Notes under the pieces: generated by a model
Seen by the model: the letters and a program-made list of their open reading frames with translations, nothing else
Databases searched by the model: none
Told to the model about the DNA's origin: nothing
Program-made: the position numbers and the translations under genes
Assembly: GCA_040399325.1 (NCBI GenBank)
Contig: JBBASJ010000055.1
Span: 1 to 13,840 of the forward strand
Reading direction: 5' to 3'
DNA from: RGUW01 sp040399325
Lineage (GTDB): Bacteria; Cyanobacteriota; Cyanobacteriia; PCC-6307; Cyanobiaceae
DNA: 13,840 nucleotides
Shown: positions 7,747 through 13,611 of the stretch, piece by piece
How positions within the stretch are numbered: the first letter of the stretch is position 1
How the letters are laid out: the number at the start of each line of letters is the position of its first letter

Positions 7747-7962
7747 TCAGCCGGCGCTGAGGTGGCGTTCGGGTTCGCGCTCAAAATCGTTGGGTCCGCT
7801 CACAAAGCCCCGCAGGCTTCCGGGCGCAGCAACGGGCACCAGCTCAATGCGCCCGGGCAGGGGCAGCACCTGCAATTGCTGGCCGGCGCGCAGTCCCAGC
7901 TTGTCGCGAATGTCCTTGGGGATCACGATCTGAAACTTCGATGACAGGGTCGTCATGGCCAT
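7747..7962 (-). CDS. AbrB/MazE (SpoVT-AbrB) family antitoxin
   Basis: This 71-residue protein starts MAMTTLSSKFQIVIPKDIRD, the classic swapped-hairpin AbrB N-terminus. KLGLRAGQQLQVLPLPGRIELVPV completes the DNA-binding fold. The C-terminal 25 residues (GFVSGPNDFEREPERH) are polar and should be the toxin-wrapping tail. The frame is open to 8094, but the extra residues include repeated LRSRH units encoded by a tandem repeat, so the ATG at 7962 (or 7956) is the likely start. It precedes the PIN toxin gene by a few bases in the usual antitoxin-first order. By analogy with other VapB proteins it probably represses its own promoter, together with the toxin. Confidence 0.85.
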   Translation of the reverse strand: MAMTTLSSKFQIVIPKDIRDKLGLRAGQQLQVLPLPGRIELVPVAAPGSLRGFVSGPNDFEREPERHLSAG

Positions 7963-8003
7963 CACAGCGCTCCCGATCGATCGGCTCAGTGTAAAACAGT
8001 TTC

Positions 8004-8044
8004 GTGATCGAAGATGTCGTGATCGAAGATGTCGCGATCGAAGC
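8004..8044 (-). repeat. 15-base tandem repeats upstream of the AbrB-PIN operon
   Basis: GTGATCGAAGATGTC occurs at 8004-8018 and 8019-8033, with a third partial copy GCGATCGAAGC at 8034-8044. The array lies 42-82 bases upstream of the antitoxin start. On the minus strand a TACACT sequence at 7993-7988 could be a -10 element, placing the repeats over the -35 region. This is a position suited to antitoxin binding, but that role is inferred. Confidence 0.75.
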
Positions 8045-8221
8045 CTTGCCGGCCAGCATGCCGTCGACGCGGTGAAGTCACCCGGAGCCTTCACAGGAGC
8101 GTCGACCGGAGCATCGAGTTGTAAAGGAAGCCGCAGGCGGCGGCGGCCGGCATGCCCCCGCGTGTGAGAATCCGCCCACTGGCTGACGAATCAGGTTCGT
8201 GCAGCCCTCCGTCGCTGAGCC

Positions 8222-8410
8222 ATGCAGTACCTCAACACCCTCACCGTTCTGGCCCTGGTGGTGATGTCGTTCGCCCTGATCGTGGCCGTGCCGGTGCTGT
8301 ACGCCAGCAGCGAAGACAGCGGACGCTCCAACCGCCTGATCCTGCTCGGCGGCCTGGTGTGGGTGGTGCTGGTGCTCGTCAACTGGGGCGTCAGCTTCTT
8401 TGTGGTCTGA
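8222..8410 (+). CDS. psbZ: Photosystem II reaction centre protein Z (Ycf9)
   Basis: PsbZ is a two-helix thylakoid membrane subunit at the edge of photosystem II that helps hold the core and antenna together. The 62 residues match the family's usual length. Helix 1 covers roughly residues 5-27 (LNTLTVLALVVMSFALIVAVPVL), followed by a polar loop ASSEDSGRSNR, and helix 2 covers roughly 39-61 (LILLGGLVWVVLVLV, then NWGVSFF). The start is ATG at 8222. A GAGAAT preceded by TG at 8166-8171 could be an extended -10 element about 50 bases upstream, but no -35 is obvious. ribH follows after 105 bases on the same strand. Confidence 0.95.
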   Translation: MQYLNTLTVLALVVMSFALIVAVPVLYASSEDSGRSNRLILLGGLVWVVLVLVNWGVSFFVV

Positions 8411-8515
8411 CGCCCTGGTGGTCTGACGTTGTTGAGCCCCTGGCTGCGCCCGGGCGGTGAGCTGTGCCCTTCCCGGCCTGCTGCGTAGGCTGGGTGCAAC
8501 TGCGCGACCAAGGGT

Positions 8516-8995
8516 TTGGGCGTTTTTGAAGGGCGTTTCACCGATGCGGCCGACCTGCGCATCGCCGTGGTCGTGGCCCGGTTCAACGATCTGGTCACGG
8601 GCAAGTTGCTGAGCGGGTGCCTCGACTGCCTGGGCCGCCATGGCATCGATGTGAGCGACAGCAGCGCGCAGCTCGACGTGGCCTGGGTGCCCGGCAGCTT
8701 CGAGATTCCGCTGGTCGCGCAGCGGCTTGCCGCCAGCGGCAGCTACCAGGTGGTGGTCACCCTGGGCGCCGTGATCCGCGGTGACACACCCCATTTCGAT
8801 GTGGTGGTCAGCGAAGTGAGCAAGGGCGTCGCCGCCGTGAGCCGCGCCACCGGCGTGCCCGTGATCTTCGGGGTGCTCACCACCGACACCCTGCAGCAGG
8901 CCCTCGAACGCGCCGGCATCAAGAGCAACCTGGGCTGGAGCTACGGCCTCCAGGCGCTCGAAATGGGCAGCCTGATGCGCGCCCTGCCCAACTGA
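8516..8995 (+). CDS. ribH: 6,7-dimethyl-8-ribityllumazine synthase
   Basis: RibH condenses 5-amino-6-ribitylaminouracil with 3,4-dihydroxy-2-butanone 4-phosphate, the penultimate step of riboflavin synthesis, as a large oligomer in the cytosol. The 159 residues show the family order: IAVVVARFND at 16-25, whose Phe stacks on the substrate ring; VPGSFEIPLVA at 58-68; GAVIRGDTPHFDVV at 84-97 with His93 as the catalytic base; and FGVLTTDTLQQALERAG at 118-134. The start is TTG at 8516: an in-frame TAG at 8486-8488 lies upstream with no ATG or GTG between, and the resulting MGVFEGRFTDA resembles the expected N-terminus. An AGGG directly before the start is unusually close for a ribosome binding site. 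Confidence 0.93.
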   Translation: MGVFEGRFTDAADLRIAVVVARFNDLVTGKLLSGCLDCLGRHGIDVSDSSAQLDVAWVPGSFEIPLVAQRLAASGSYQVVVTLGAVIRGDTPHFDVVVSEVSKGVAAVSRATGVPVIFGVLTTDTLQQALERAGIKSNLGWSYGLQALEMGSLMRALPN

Positions 8996-9263
8996 GGCCC
9001 TTGCCACGGAGGCCCAGCCCGACTGCGCCGCTGCGAGGACAACCCTGGCCAGGGAGCCGATGGCGTTCTGCTGCCCTTACGGGCGATGTACAGATGGACA
9101 TCGCCCTGAAGGGCTGTCTGACGGAGGGCCTCGCCGTTGTGGTTGCACCTGCTGCAATCAGACCTGCTGCGACTCGGGCCGCCTCGGCGTCAGCCTCAGC
9201 GGCTGGTGCAGGTTCATCGGAACGCCGTGGGAACCCTGGGGGTGATCCTTTGGTCCTGCCGCT
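8996..9263. other. Non-coding part of the ribH-to-phd gap
   Basis: No frame looks like a known protein. The stretch has a 12-base perfect palindrome (CCCTGGCCAGGG, 9043-9054), the 40-base palindromic repeat described separately, and an Ala-coding low-complexity run. It is less GC-rich at third positions than the neighbours. I see no terminator with a T tract after ribH. Confidence 0.5.
9074..9113. repeat. 40-base near-perfect palindrome (REP/MITE-like unit)
   Basis: The outer arms are CCCTT and AAGGG, the inner arms GGGCGATGT and ACATCGCCC, and the core is CA-GA-TG. Only a few internal bases are unpaired. The first 29 bases reappear inverted at 9273-9301 with four mismatches. There is no T tract, so an intrinsic terminator is unlikely. 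It resembles a REP or a miniature-element end. Confidence 0.7.
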
Positions 9264-9488
9264 GTGCTTTCTGATGTCCATCTGTACAACGCCAAGAAGG
9301 GTGATGACGCCAAGAAGGGGGCGCTGAGCGCGCTTCTCGCTGGCGCAGTCACCGCTGTTGCTGCCGCCTTCACTGTTGTGGTCTCAATTGCAGCGTCGGT
9401 GGCTGCGTCAGTGATTGCCCCAGTGGCAGCCGCGGGCACGAGTGTTTCGGGCTGGCGGCGGCGTGGTCGCGGGGGGCGCTGGTCATGA
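9264..9488 (+). CDS. Possible small membrane peptide ahead of the Phd antitoxin
   Basis: From GTG at 9264 this 74-residue frame has a charged N-terminus with AKKG-DDAKKG, then a 33-residue uninterrupted Ala/Val-rich stretch (AGAVTAVAAAFTVVVSIAAS onward) long enough to span a membrane, and a basic tail (SGWRRRGRGGRWS). Its TGA overlaps the antitoxin ATG as ATGA at 9485-9488, suggesting translational coupling if real. Against it: part of the frame lies in the inverted repeat, there is no clear ribosome binding site, codon choice is less GC3-rich than in neighbours, and Ala/Val-rich frames arise easily in GC-rich DNA. I recognise no family. Confidence 0.25.
   Translation: MLSDVHLYNAKKGDDAKKGALSALLAGAVTAVAAAFTVVVSIAASVAASVIAPVAAAGTSVSGWRRRGRGGRWS
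9273..9301. repeat. Inverted related copy of the 9074-9102 repeat
   Basis: Read on the minus strand, this matches 9074-9102 at 25 of 29 bases, including the run TGTACAGATGGACATC. The two copies face each other across 170 bases, as terminal inverted repeats of a small element would. A 13-base unit ACGCCAAGAAGGG at its right edge is repeated at 9307-9319. Confidence 0.65.
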
Positions 9489-9757
9489 AGCGGGGGTATC
9501 TGCAGCTGGATGGGCCTTCGGAGGCGGGTCCGGCGTTGACGCTGGTGTCGGTGGCGCAGGCACGCAGCACGTTGGCCGAGCTGCTCGATCGGGTGCTGGC
9601 CGGCGAGGTGGTGGTGATCAGCCGGCGGGGGCGGCCGGTGGTGCGGCTCACGGCTGAGCTGCAGCCGCGGCATCGGCTGGCGGCGCTGTGGCTCGAGCGC
9701 CTGCAGGTGATGCACCGGCGCGCGGGGGATGCCAACAGGCACGCAGGGGACGCCTGA
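9485..9757 (+). CDS. Phd/YefM family antitoxin
   Basis: Antitoxins of this family neutralise a partner toxin and repress their own promoter. Of 90 residues, about 21-56 (VSVAQARSTLAELLDRVLAG, then EVVVISRRGRPVVRLT) match the Phd/YefM N-terminal DNA-binding and dimer fold. The remaining Arg/His-rich C-terminus is the expected toxin-contact tail. The start is ATG at 9485. Its stop TGA (9755-9757) shares its last base with the ATG of the next gene, typical of an antitoxin-toxin pair. Confidence 0.85.
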   Translation: MKRGYLQLDGPSEAGPALTLVSVAQARSTLAELLDRVLAGEVVVISRRGRPVVRLTAELQPRHRLAALWLERLQVMHRRAGDANRHAGDA

Positions 9758-10256
9758 TGGTCCTGTTCAATGCCTGGCGCCGTAGGGGGCGGACGGCGCT
9801 GCTGGTTGATGATTCGGTGCTCGACCCCCTGCTGCGGCCAGGGCCCGGCAGTCCCTGGGCGCTGGCGTGGCTGCAGCAGGTGGGCGATGCCCGCCTGGCG
9901 ATGTCGGCGTGGAGCGCGTCAGTGCTCGAGGGTCACCTCGCCACCCATCCCAACCAGCCCCTGCTCGATGCCTTCATCAAGGAGCGCTGCCCGGTGATCA
10001 GCTACCTGCCGCTCGACTTTGAGGGGGTGCGCCGCATGCAGCGCTCGCGGCCGGGGGTGGCGCCGCTGCAGGTGCTGCTCGAGTTGCAGCTGGCCGAGCG
10101 CCTTGAGCTGTTGGCGGTGAGCGTCTCTGCGCCGATGCTGGAGGCGGCCCGGCGGTTGCACGACCCGCTCGAGGTGCCGTCGCTGGTGCCGCTTCAGGTC
10201 ACGCTTCAGGAGCCCGCGTCGCGCGGCTTGACCAGCAGCTCCTGGGGCCCGGCGTC
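9757..10256 (+). CDS. Degenerate PIN-like toxin partner, interrupted by the N gap
   Basis: The gene starts at ATG 9757, overlapping the Phd antitoxin stop by one base. Position and length suggest a VapC-type PIN protein. ALLVDDSVLDPLL at residues 14-26 supplies the first Asp, and MSAWSASVLEGHLA at 49-62 supplies the Glu. The segment where the third Asp normally sits (residues about 103-122, APLQVLLELQLAERLELLAV) has Gln instead, and no fourth acid in a TRDxDF-type motif is visible. The toxin may be catalytically weak or inactive, or belong to a divergent subfamily. If the gap is an artefact, the frame continues STNPSWR to TAG at 10431-10433, about 173 residues in all, overlapping the next gene's 3' end on the other strand. 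Confidence 0.7.
10202..10256. repeat. Left copy of a 55-base sequence flanking the N gap
   Basis: All 55 bases are identical to 10357-10411, in the same orientation. It encodes the C-terminus of the downstream acetyltransferase on the minus strand. The exact identity, and its end exactly at the N run, point to two assembled pieces sharing an overlap. Confidence 0.95.
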
Positions 10257-10356
10257 NNNNNNNNNNNNNNNNNNNNNNNNNNNNNNNNNNNNNNNNNNNN
10301 NNNNNNNNNNNNNNNNNNNNNNNNNNNNNNNNNNNNNNNNNNNNNNNNNNNNNNNN
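10257..10356. other. Run of exactly 100 N (assembly gap)
   Basis: A gap of exactly 100 N is the conventional filler for an unknown distance. Since the same 55 bases stand on both sides, there is probably no missing sequence, and the window is about 155 bases longer than the real chromosome. Confidence 0.95.
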
Positions 10357-10411
10357 CGCTTCAGGAGCCCGCGTCGCGCGGCTTGACCAGCAGCTCCTGG
10401 GGCCCGGCGTC
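10357..10411. repeat. Right copy of the 55-base sequence flanking the N gap
   Basis: It is identical to 10202-10256 and is the start of the right-hand assembled piece. It carries the stop codon (10361-10363) and last residues of the acetyltransferase on the minus strand. Confidence 0.95.
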
Positions 10412-10834
10412 AACGAATCCGAGTTGGCGGTAGAAGCCGGCGCTGTTGGTGGTCATCAGGTAGACGCGCTCGACCCCCTGCAGCCGGGGCGAGCGCAGCA
10501 GCGCTTCGACCACCTGGCGGCCCAGGCCGCGGCCCTGCAGGTCGCCGGCCACGACGACGTCCCACAGCACGGCACGGCAAATGCCGTCGCTGCTGGCCCG
10601 GCCAAAGCCCACCAGCCGCCGGCCGCGCCAGAGGCTCACCACCGCCGCACTGCCGGCCAGCAGCCGGCGCAGATCGGCGTGGCTGCGCCCCTGGGCCCAG
10701 AAGGCGTGCTTGTCGAGCAGGCGCTGCAGCTTGAGCAGGCCGCGGCTGGGCCGCAGCCCCGGTCCCAGGCCCAGCAGGCGCAGGCCCGGGGCGCCCGGGG
10801 CGTGCACAACCAGTCGATACGGAGGCTTGACCAT
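10361..10834 (-). CDS. GNAT family N-acetyltransferase
   Basis: This 157-residue protein is a single GNAT domain. LWDVVVAGDLQGRGLGRQVVEALL at residues 90-113 contains the acetyl-CoA loop QGRGLG (100-105). VYLMTTNSAGFYRQLGF at 124-140 is the C-terminal motif B. The preceding FWAQGRSHADLRRLLAGSAA and VGFGRASSDG are the acceptor-binding half. The start is ATG at 10834, divergent from rfbA with 30 bases between the starts, so the two may share a control region. The acceptor is unknown. At its 3' end it overlaps the degenerate PIN gene once the gap is closed. Confidence 0.85.
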   Translation of the reverse strand: MVKPPYRLVVHAPGAPGLRLLGLGPGLRPSRGLLKLQRLLDKHAFWAQGRSHADLRRLLAGSAAVVSLWRGRRLVGFGRASSDGICRAVLWDVVVAGDLQGRGLGRQVVEALLRSPRLQGVERVYLMTTNSAGFYRQLGFVDAGPQELLVKPRDAGS

Positions 10835-10864
10835 GGCAGGATCCGCCGCAACGGGTCGCACAGC

Positions 10865-11758
10865 GTGGGTCAACAACGCAAAGGCATCATCCTCGCGGGG
10901 GGGAGCGGCACCCGCCTGCATCCGATCACCCAGGCGGTCAGCAAGCAGCTGCTGCCGGTGTACGACAAGCCGATGATCTATTACCCGCTCAGCACCCTGA
11001 TGCTGGCCGGGATCCGCGAGGTGCTGATCATCACCACCCCCCACGATCAGCCGGCCTTTGAGCGGCTGCTGGGCGATGGCGCCCGCTGGGGCATGGCGAT
11101 CCACTACGCGGTGCAGCCCAGCCCCGACGGCCTGGCCCAGGCGTTTTTGATCGGGGCCGAGTTTCTGGCGGGCGCCCCGGCGGCGCTGGTGCTGGGCGAC
11201 AACCTGTTTCACGGCCACGACCTGATCCTGCAGCTGCAGGCCTGCAACGGCGGCGGCCAGGGGGCGACGGTGTTTGCCTATCCGGTGCGCGACCCCGAGC
11301 GCTACGGCGTGGTCGAATTTGCCGCCGACGGCCGGGTGCTCAGCATCGAAGAGAAGCCCAGCAAACCCCGCTCGCGCTATGCGGTGACCGGGCTCTACTT
11401 CTATGACGACGGTGTGGTCGAGCGGGCCCGGCGGGTGCGGCCGTCGGCCCGGGGCGAGCTCGAGATCACCGACCTCAACCGCCAGTACCTCGACGAGGGG
11501 CTGCTGCAGGTCGAGCTCATGGGCCGCGGCATGGCCTGGCTCGACACGGGCACCTGCGACTCGCTGCACGAGGCGTCGAGTTACATCCGCACCCTCGAGC
11601 GCCGCCAGGGGCTCAAGGTGGGCTGCCCCGAAGAGGTGGCCTGGCGCCTGGGCTGGATCGACGCCGGCCAGCTCGCCGCCCTGGCCGAGCCGCTGCGCAA
11701 GAGTGGTTACGGCGACTACCTGCTGCAGCTGTTGGAGCAGGGCGACCTGACGGCATGA
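10865..11758 (+). CDS. rfbA: Glucose-1-phosphate thymidylyltransferase
   Basis: RfbA joins dTTP and glucose-1-phosphate to give dTDP-glucose, the first step of dTDP-L-rhamnose synthesis. The 297 residues begin GIILAGGSGTRLHPIT (7-22), the nucleotide-binding loop, followed by SKQLLPVYDKPMIYYPLSTL. LVLGDNLFHG near 108-117 contains the Mg2+-binding Asp112. IEEKP at 161-165 and WLDTGTCDSLHEAS further on are sugar-binding motifs of the family. The start is GTG at 10865, giving MGQQRKGIILAGG; a longer frame to the left is antisense to the acetyltransferase gene. The stop overlaps the rfbC start as ATGA (11755-11758), so the two are translationally coupled. Confidence 0.95.
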   Translation: MGQQRKGIILAGGSGTRLHPITQAVSKQLLPVYDKPMIYYPLSTLMLAGIREVLIITTPHDQPAFERLLGDGARWGMAIHYAVQPSPDGLAQAFLIGAEFLAGAPAALVLGDNLFHGHDLILQLQACNGGGQGATVFAYPVRDPERYGVVEFAADGRVLSIEEKPSKPRSRYAVTGLYFYDDGVVERARRVRPSARGELEITDLNRQYLDEGLLQVELMGRGMAWLDTGTCDSLHEASSYIRTLERRQGLKVGCPEEVAWRLGWIDAGQLAALAEPLRKSGYGDYLLQLLEQGDLTA

Positions 11759-12342
11759 TCCAGGCAGACCAACTCAGCACCGCCGCCGGGGTGCCGCTGC
11801 AGGGCCCGCTGCTGCTGACCCCGCGGGTGTTCGGCGACGCGCGCGGCTTCTTCTACGAAAGCTGGAACCAGCAGGCCTTTGCCGCGGCGCTGGCCGAGCA
11901 CGGTCAACAGGCCGCCGCCTTTGTGCAAGACAACCACTCCCGCTCGCGGCAGGGGGTGCTGCGCGGCCTGCACTGGCAGCTGCCGCCCCACCCCCAGGGC
12001 AAGCTGGTGCGCTGCGTGGTGGGCGAGATTCTCGATGTGGCGGTCGATCTGCGCCGCAGCTCGGCCACCTTCGGCCAGTGGGCCGGGGCCCGGCTCAGCG
12101 CCGACAACCACCAGCAACTGTGGATCCCGGCTGGGTTTGCCCACGGGTTTGTGACCCTCAGCGACCAGGCCGAGGTGCTCTACAAGACCACCGACGTCTG
12201 GAACCGCGAGAGCGAACGGGCCCTGCGTTGGGATGACCCTGCGGTGGCGATTGCCTGGCCCTTGGCACAACCGATCCTTTCCGATAAGGATGGAGTGGCA
12301 CCCCTGTTGGCTGAGCTGCCGGCAGAGGCTCTGTTTGCCTGA
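11755..12342 (+). CDS. rfbC: dTDP-4-dehydrorhamnose 3,5-epimerase
   Basis: RfbC epimerises C3 and C5 of dTDP-4-keto-6-deoxyglucose in a cupin-type dimer. At 195 residues the length is normal. RGFFYESWNQ at 30-39 and QDNHSRSRQGVLRGLHWQ at 58-75 contain the catalytic base His73. Also visible are GEILDVAVDLRRSS at 90-103, IPAGFAHGFVTLSD at 124-137, and VLYKTTDVW at 141-149 with the likely acid Tyr143. It overlaps rfbA by four bases and is followed after 24 bases by the metalloprotease gene. rfbB, the 4,6-dehydratase needed between RfbA and RfbC, is not in the window; it may lie to the right. Confidence 0.95.
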   Translation: MIQADQLSTAAGVPLQGPLLLTPRVFGDARGFFYESWNQQAFAAALAEHGQQAAAFVQDNHSRSRQGVLRGLHWQLPPHPQGKLVRCVVGEILDVAVDLRRSSATFGQWAGARLSADNHQQLWIPAGFAHGFVTLSDQAEVLYKTTDVWNRESERALRWDDPAVAIAWPLAQPILSDKDGVAPLLAELPAEALFA

Positions 12343-12366
12343 ACTCGAGACCCCTGCGCCAGAGCC

Positions 12367-13611
12367 ATGTGTTACGCCTGCTTGCTCCAGACCGGCCAGA
12401 GCGAACTGCTGAACGCTGAGCATGTGGTTGCCGCCGGCGCCGGCGTGGCACTGACGAGCGAGGTGCGCCCCGTGCCCACCAGCGCCCTGATTTCTTCGAG
12501 CCTCAGCAACTTCACCCGCACCACGGTGGCGGCCGATGGGGTGCTGGCGCTGTACATGAACATCAGCAGCGGGCCGGTGGCGGTGGGGGGCGGACCCTTT
12601 GGTGCCCAGACGATCCAGGCGCTGTCGATCGACTCTGGCCTGCAGGAGTTTTACCGCAGCACGGTCGCCCGACTCGACAGCCTGATCGACCTCGATTTCG
12701 TGACCGTCAGCTCCCAGGCCCAGGGGGAGGTGAATCTGTTTCTCGATCAGGAGATCGTGGTCGACAGCGGCGGCACCACCCTGGGCATCGCGCTGTCGAA
12801 TAGCAGCAACCGGCGCAACTGGTGGGAGTTGGTGCTCAACGGCCCGGCCCTGGTCAATCAGCCCGACTACCTGCGCTACGCCCTGATTCACGAACTGGGC
12901 CATGCGCTGGGGCTGGAGCATCCGTTTGATAACAGCGACGGTGATGTGTTTGTGAGCGCCAATTCGGGCGCGAGCGCGTTTCCTGAAGAAACGGTGATGG
13001 CCTACCGCCAGCCCCTCAGTGGCAGCTGGCCCACCTGGTATGCCGATGCCGACATCGAAGCGATGGTGCAGTTGTGGGGGGCCGAGGTGCAGCAGCTCAC
13101 CAACGGCGTTGATGTCATTCAGGGCCGCGATTATTCCGAGTTCTTCTCGGCGGCGCAGGGCGACGACATCATCCACGGCGGCGGCGGCAACGATCAGATT
13201 CGCGGTGGCAGGGGCAACGACTGGATCAACGGCAACACCGGCAACGACACGATCTATGGCGATCTGGGCCATGACACCGTGCGCGGCGGCAAGGGCGACG
13301 ACAGTGTCTTCGGTGGCGGCGGCAATGATCTGGTGACCGGCGACCTCGGCAACGACCGCCTCGATGGCGGCGACGGCGACGACGAACTGTCGGGCGGCTC
13401 GGGGGCCGACGTGTTCGTGCTGTCGGCCGGGGCCGATCGCATCAAGGATTTCGACTGGCAGGCGGGCGATCGGCTGCAGGTCGCGGCTTCGGTGGGCTAC
13501 CGGTTGGCCGCAGGGTCTGGTGGGCTGCTGGTGCAGACCGCCCTGGGCTCCACCGTGCTCGAGGGCGTCGCGCTGGGCAGCTTCAACACCGCCGCGATCA
13601 CACTGGTTTGA
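12367..13611 (+). CDS. Serralysin-like M10 metalloprotease with RTX calcium-binding repeats
   Basis: This is a 414-residue predicted extracellular zinc protease. HELGHALGLEH at 175-185 is the full metzincin zinc site, with His175, His179 and His185 as ligands and Glu176 as the general base. MAY at 211-213 is the Met-turn. Residues about 265-350 hold nine or ten nonapeptides of the RTX type (GNDQIRGGR, GNDTIYGDL, GDDSVFGGG), which fold into a beta-roll on binding Ca2+. There is no Sec signal peptide; RTX proteins usually leave by type I secretion using the C-terminus, but no transporter gene is in the window. The N-terminus MCYAC has a CxxC. It sits between rfbC and rfbD, and its TGA overlaps the rfbD start. 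The substrate is unknown. Confidence 0.9.
   Translation: MCYACLLQTGQSELLNAEHVVAAGAGVALTSEVRPVPTSALISSSLSNFTRTTVAADGVLALYMNISSGPVAVGGGPFGAQTIQALSIDSGLQEFYRSTVARLDSLIDLDFVTVSSQAQGEVNLFLDQEIVVDSGGTTLGIALSNSSNRRNWWELVLNGPALVNQPDYLRYALIHELGHALGLEHPFDNSDGDVFVSANSGASAFPEETVMAYRQPLSGSWPTWYADADIEAMVQLWGAEVQQLTNGVDVIQGRDYSEFFSAAQGDDIIHGGGGNDQIRGGRGNDWINGNTGNDTIYGDLGHDTVRGGKGDDSVFGGGGNDLVTGDLGNDRLDGGDGDDELSGGSGADVFVLSAGADRIKDFDWQAGDRLQVAASVGYRLAAGSGGLLVQTALGSTVLEGVALGSFNTAAITLV
13140..13420 (+). repeat. RTX repeat region within the M10 protease gene
   Basis: A run of 27-base coding units, each beginning GGC(A/G)A(C/T)GA(C/T) or close to it, translates to GxDxxxGGx-like nonapeptides. It is a protein-level repeat, not a mobile element, but could attract recombination. 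Confidence 0.75.

Noticed and set aside
7963..8094. 44-residue N-terminal extension of the AbrB antitoxin
   Set aside because: It is encoded by the 15-base tandem repeats (LRSRH units), and the AbrB fold starts only at the ATG at 7962.
9043..9054. CCCTGGCCAGGG palindrome as a ribH terminator
   Set aside because: It is a perfect palindrome with no loop and no T tract.
10424..10864. N-terminal extension of rfbA across the acetyltransferase gene
   Set aside because: The extension is antisense to a real GNAT gene, while GTG at 10865 gives the normal RfbA N-terminus.
11716..13272. 518-residue minus-strand frame across rfbC and the protease gene
   Set aside because: It is a shadow of two well-supported + strand genes, with no recognisable domain.
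13140..13420. GC-rich 27-base periodicity as a CRISPR-like or minisatellite array
   Set aside because: It is explained by in-frame RTX nonapeptides, and there are no unrelated spacers.
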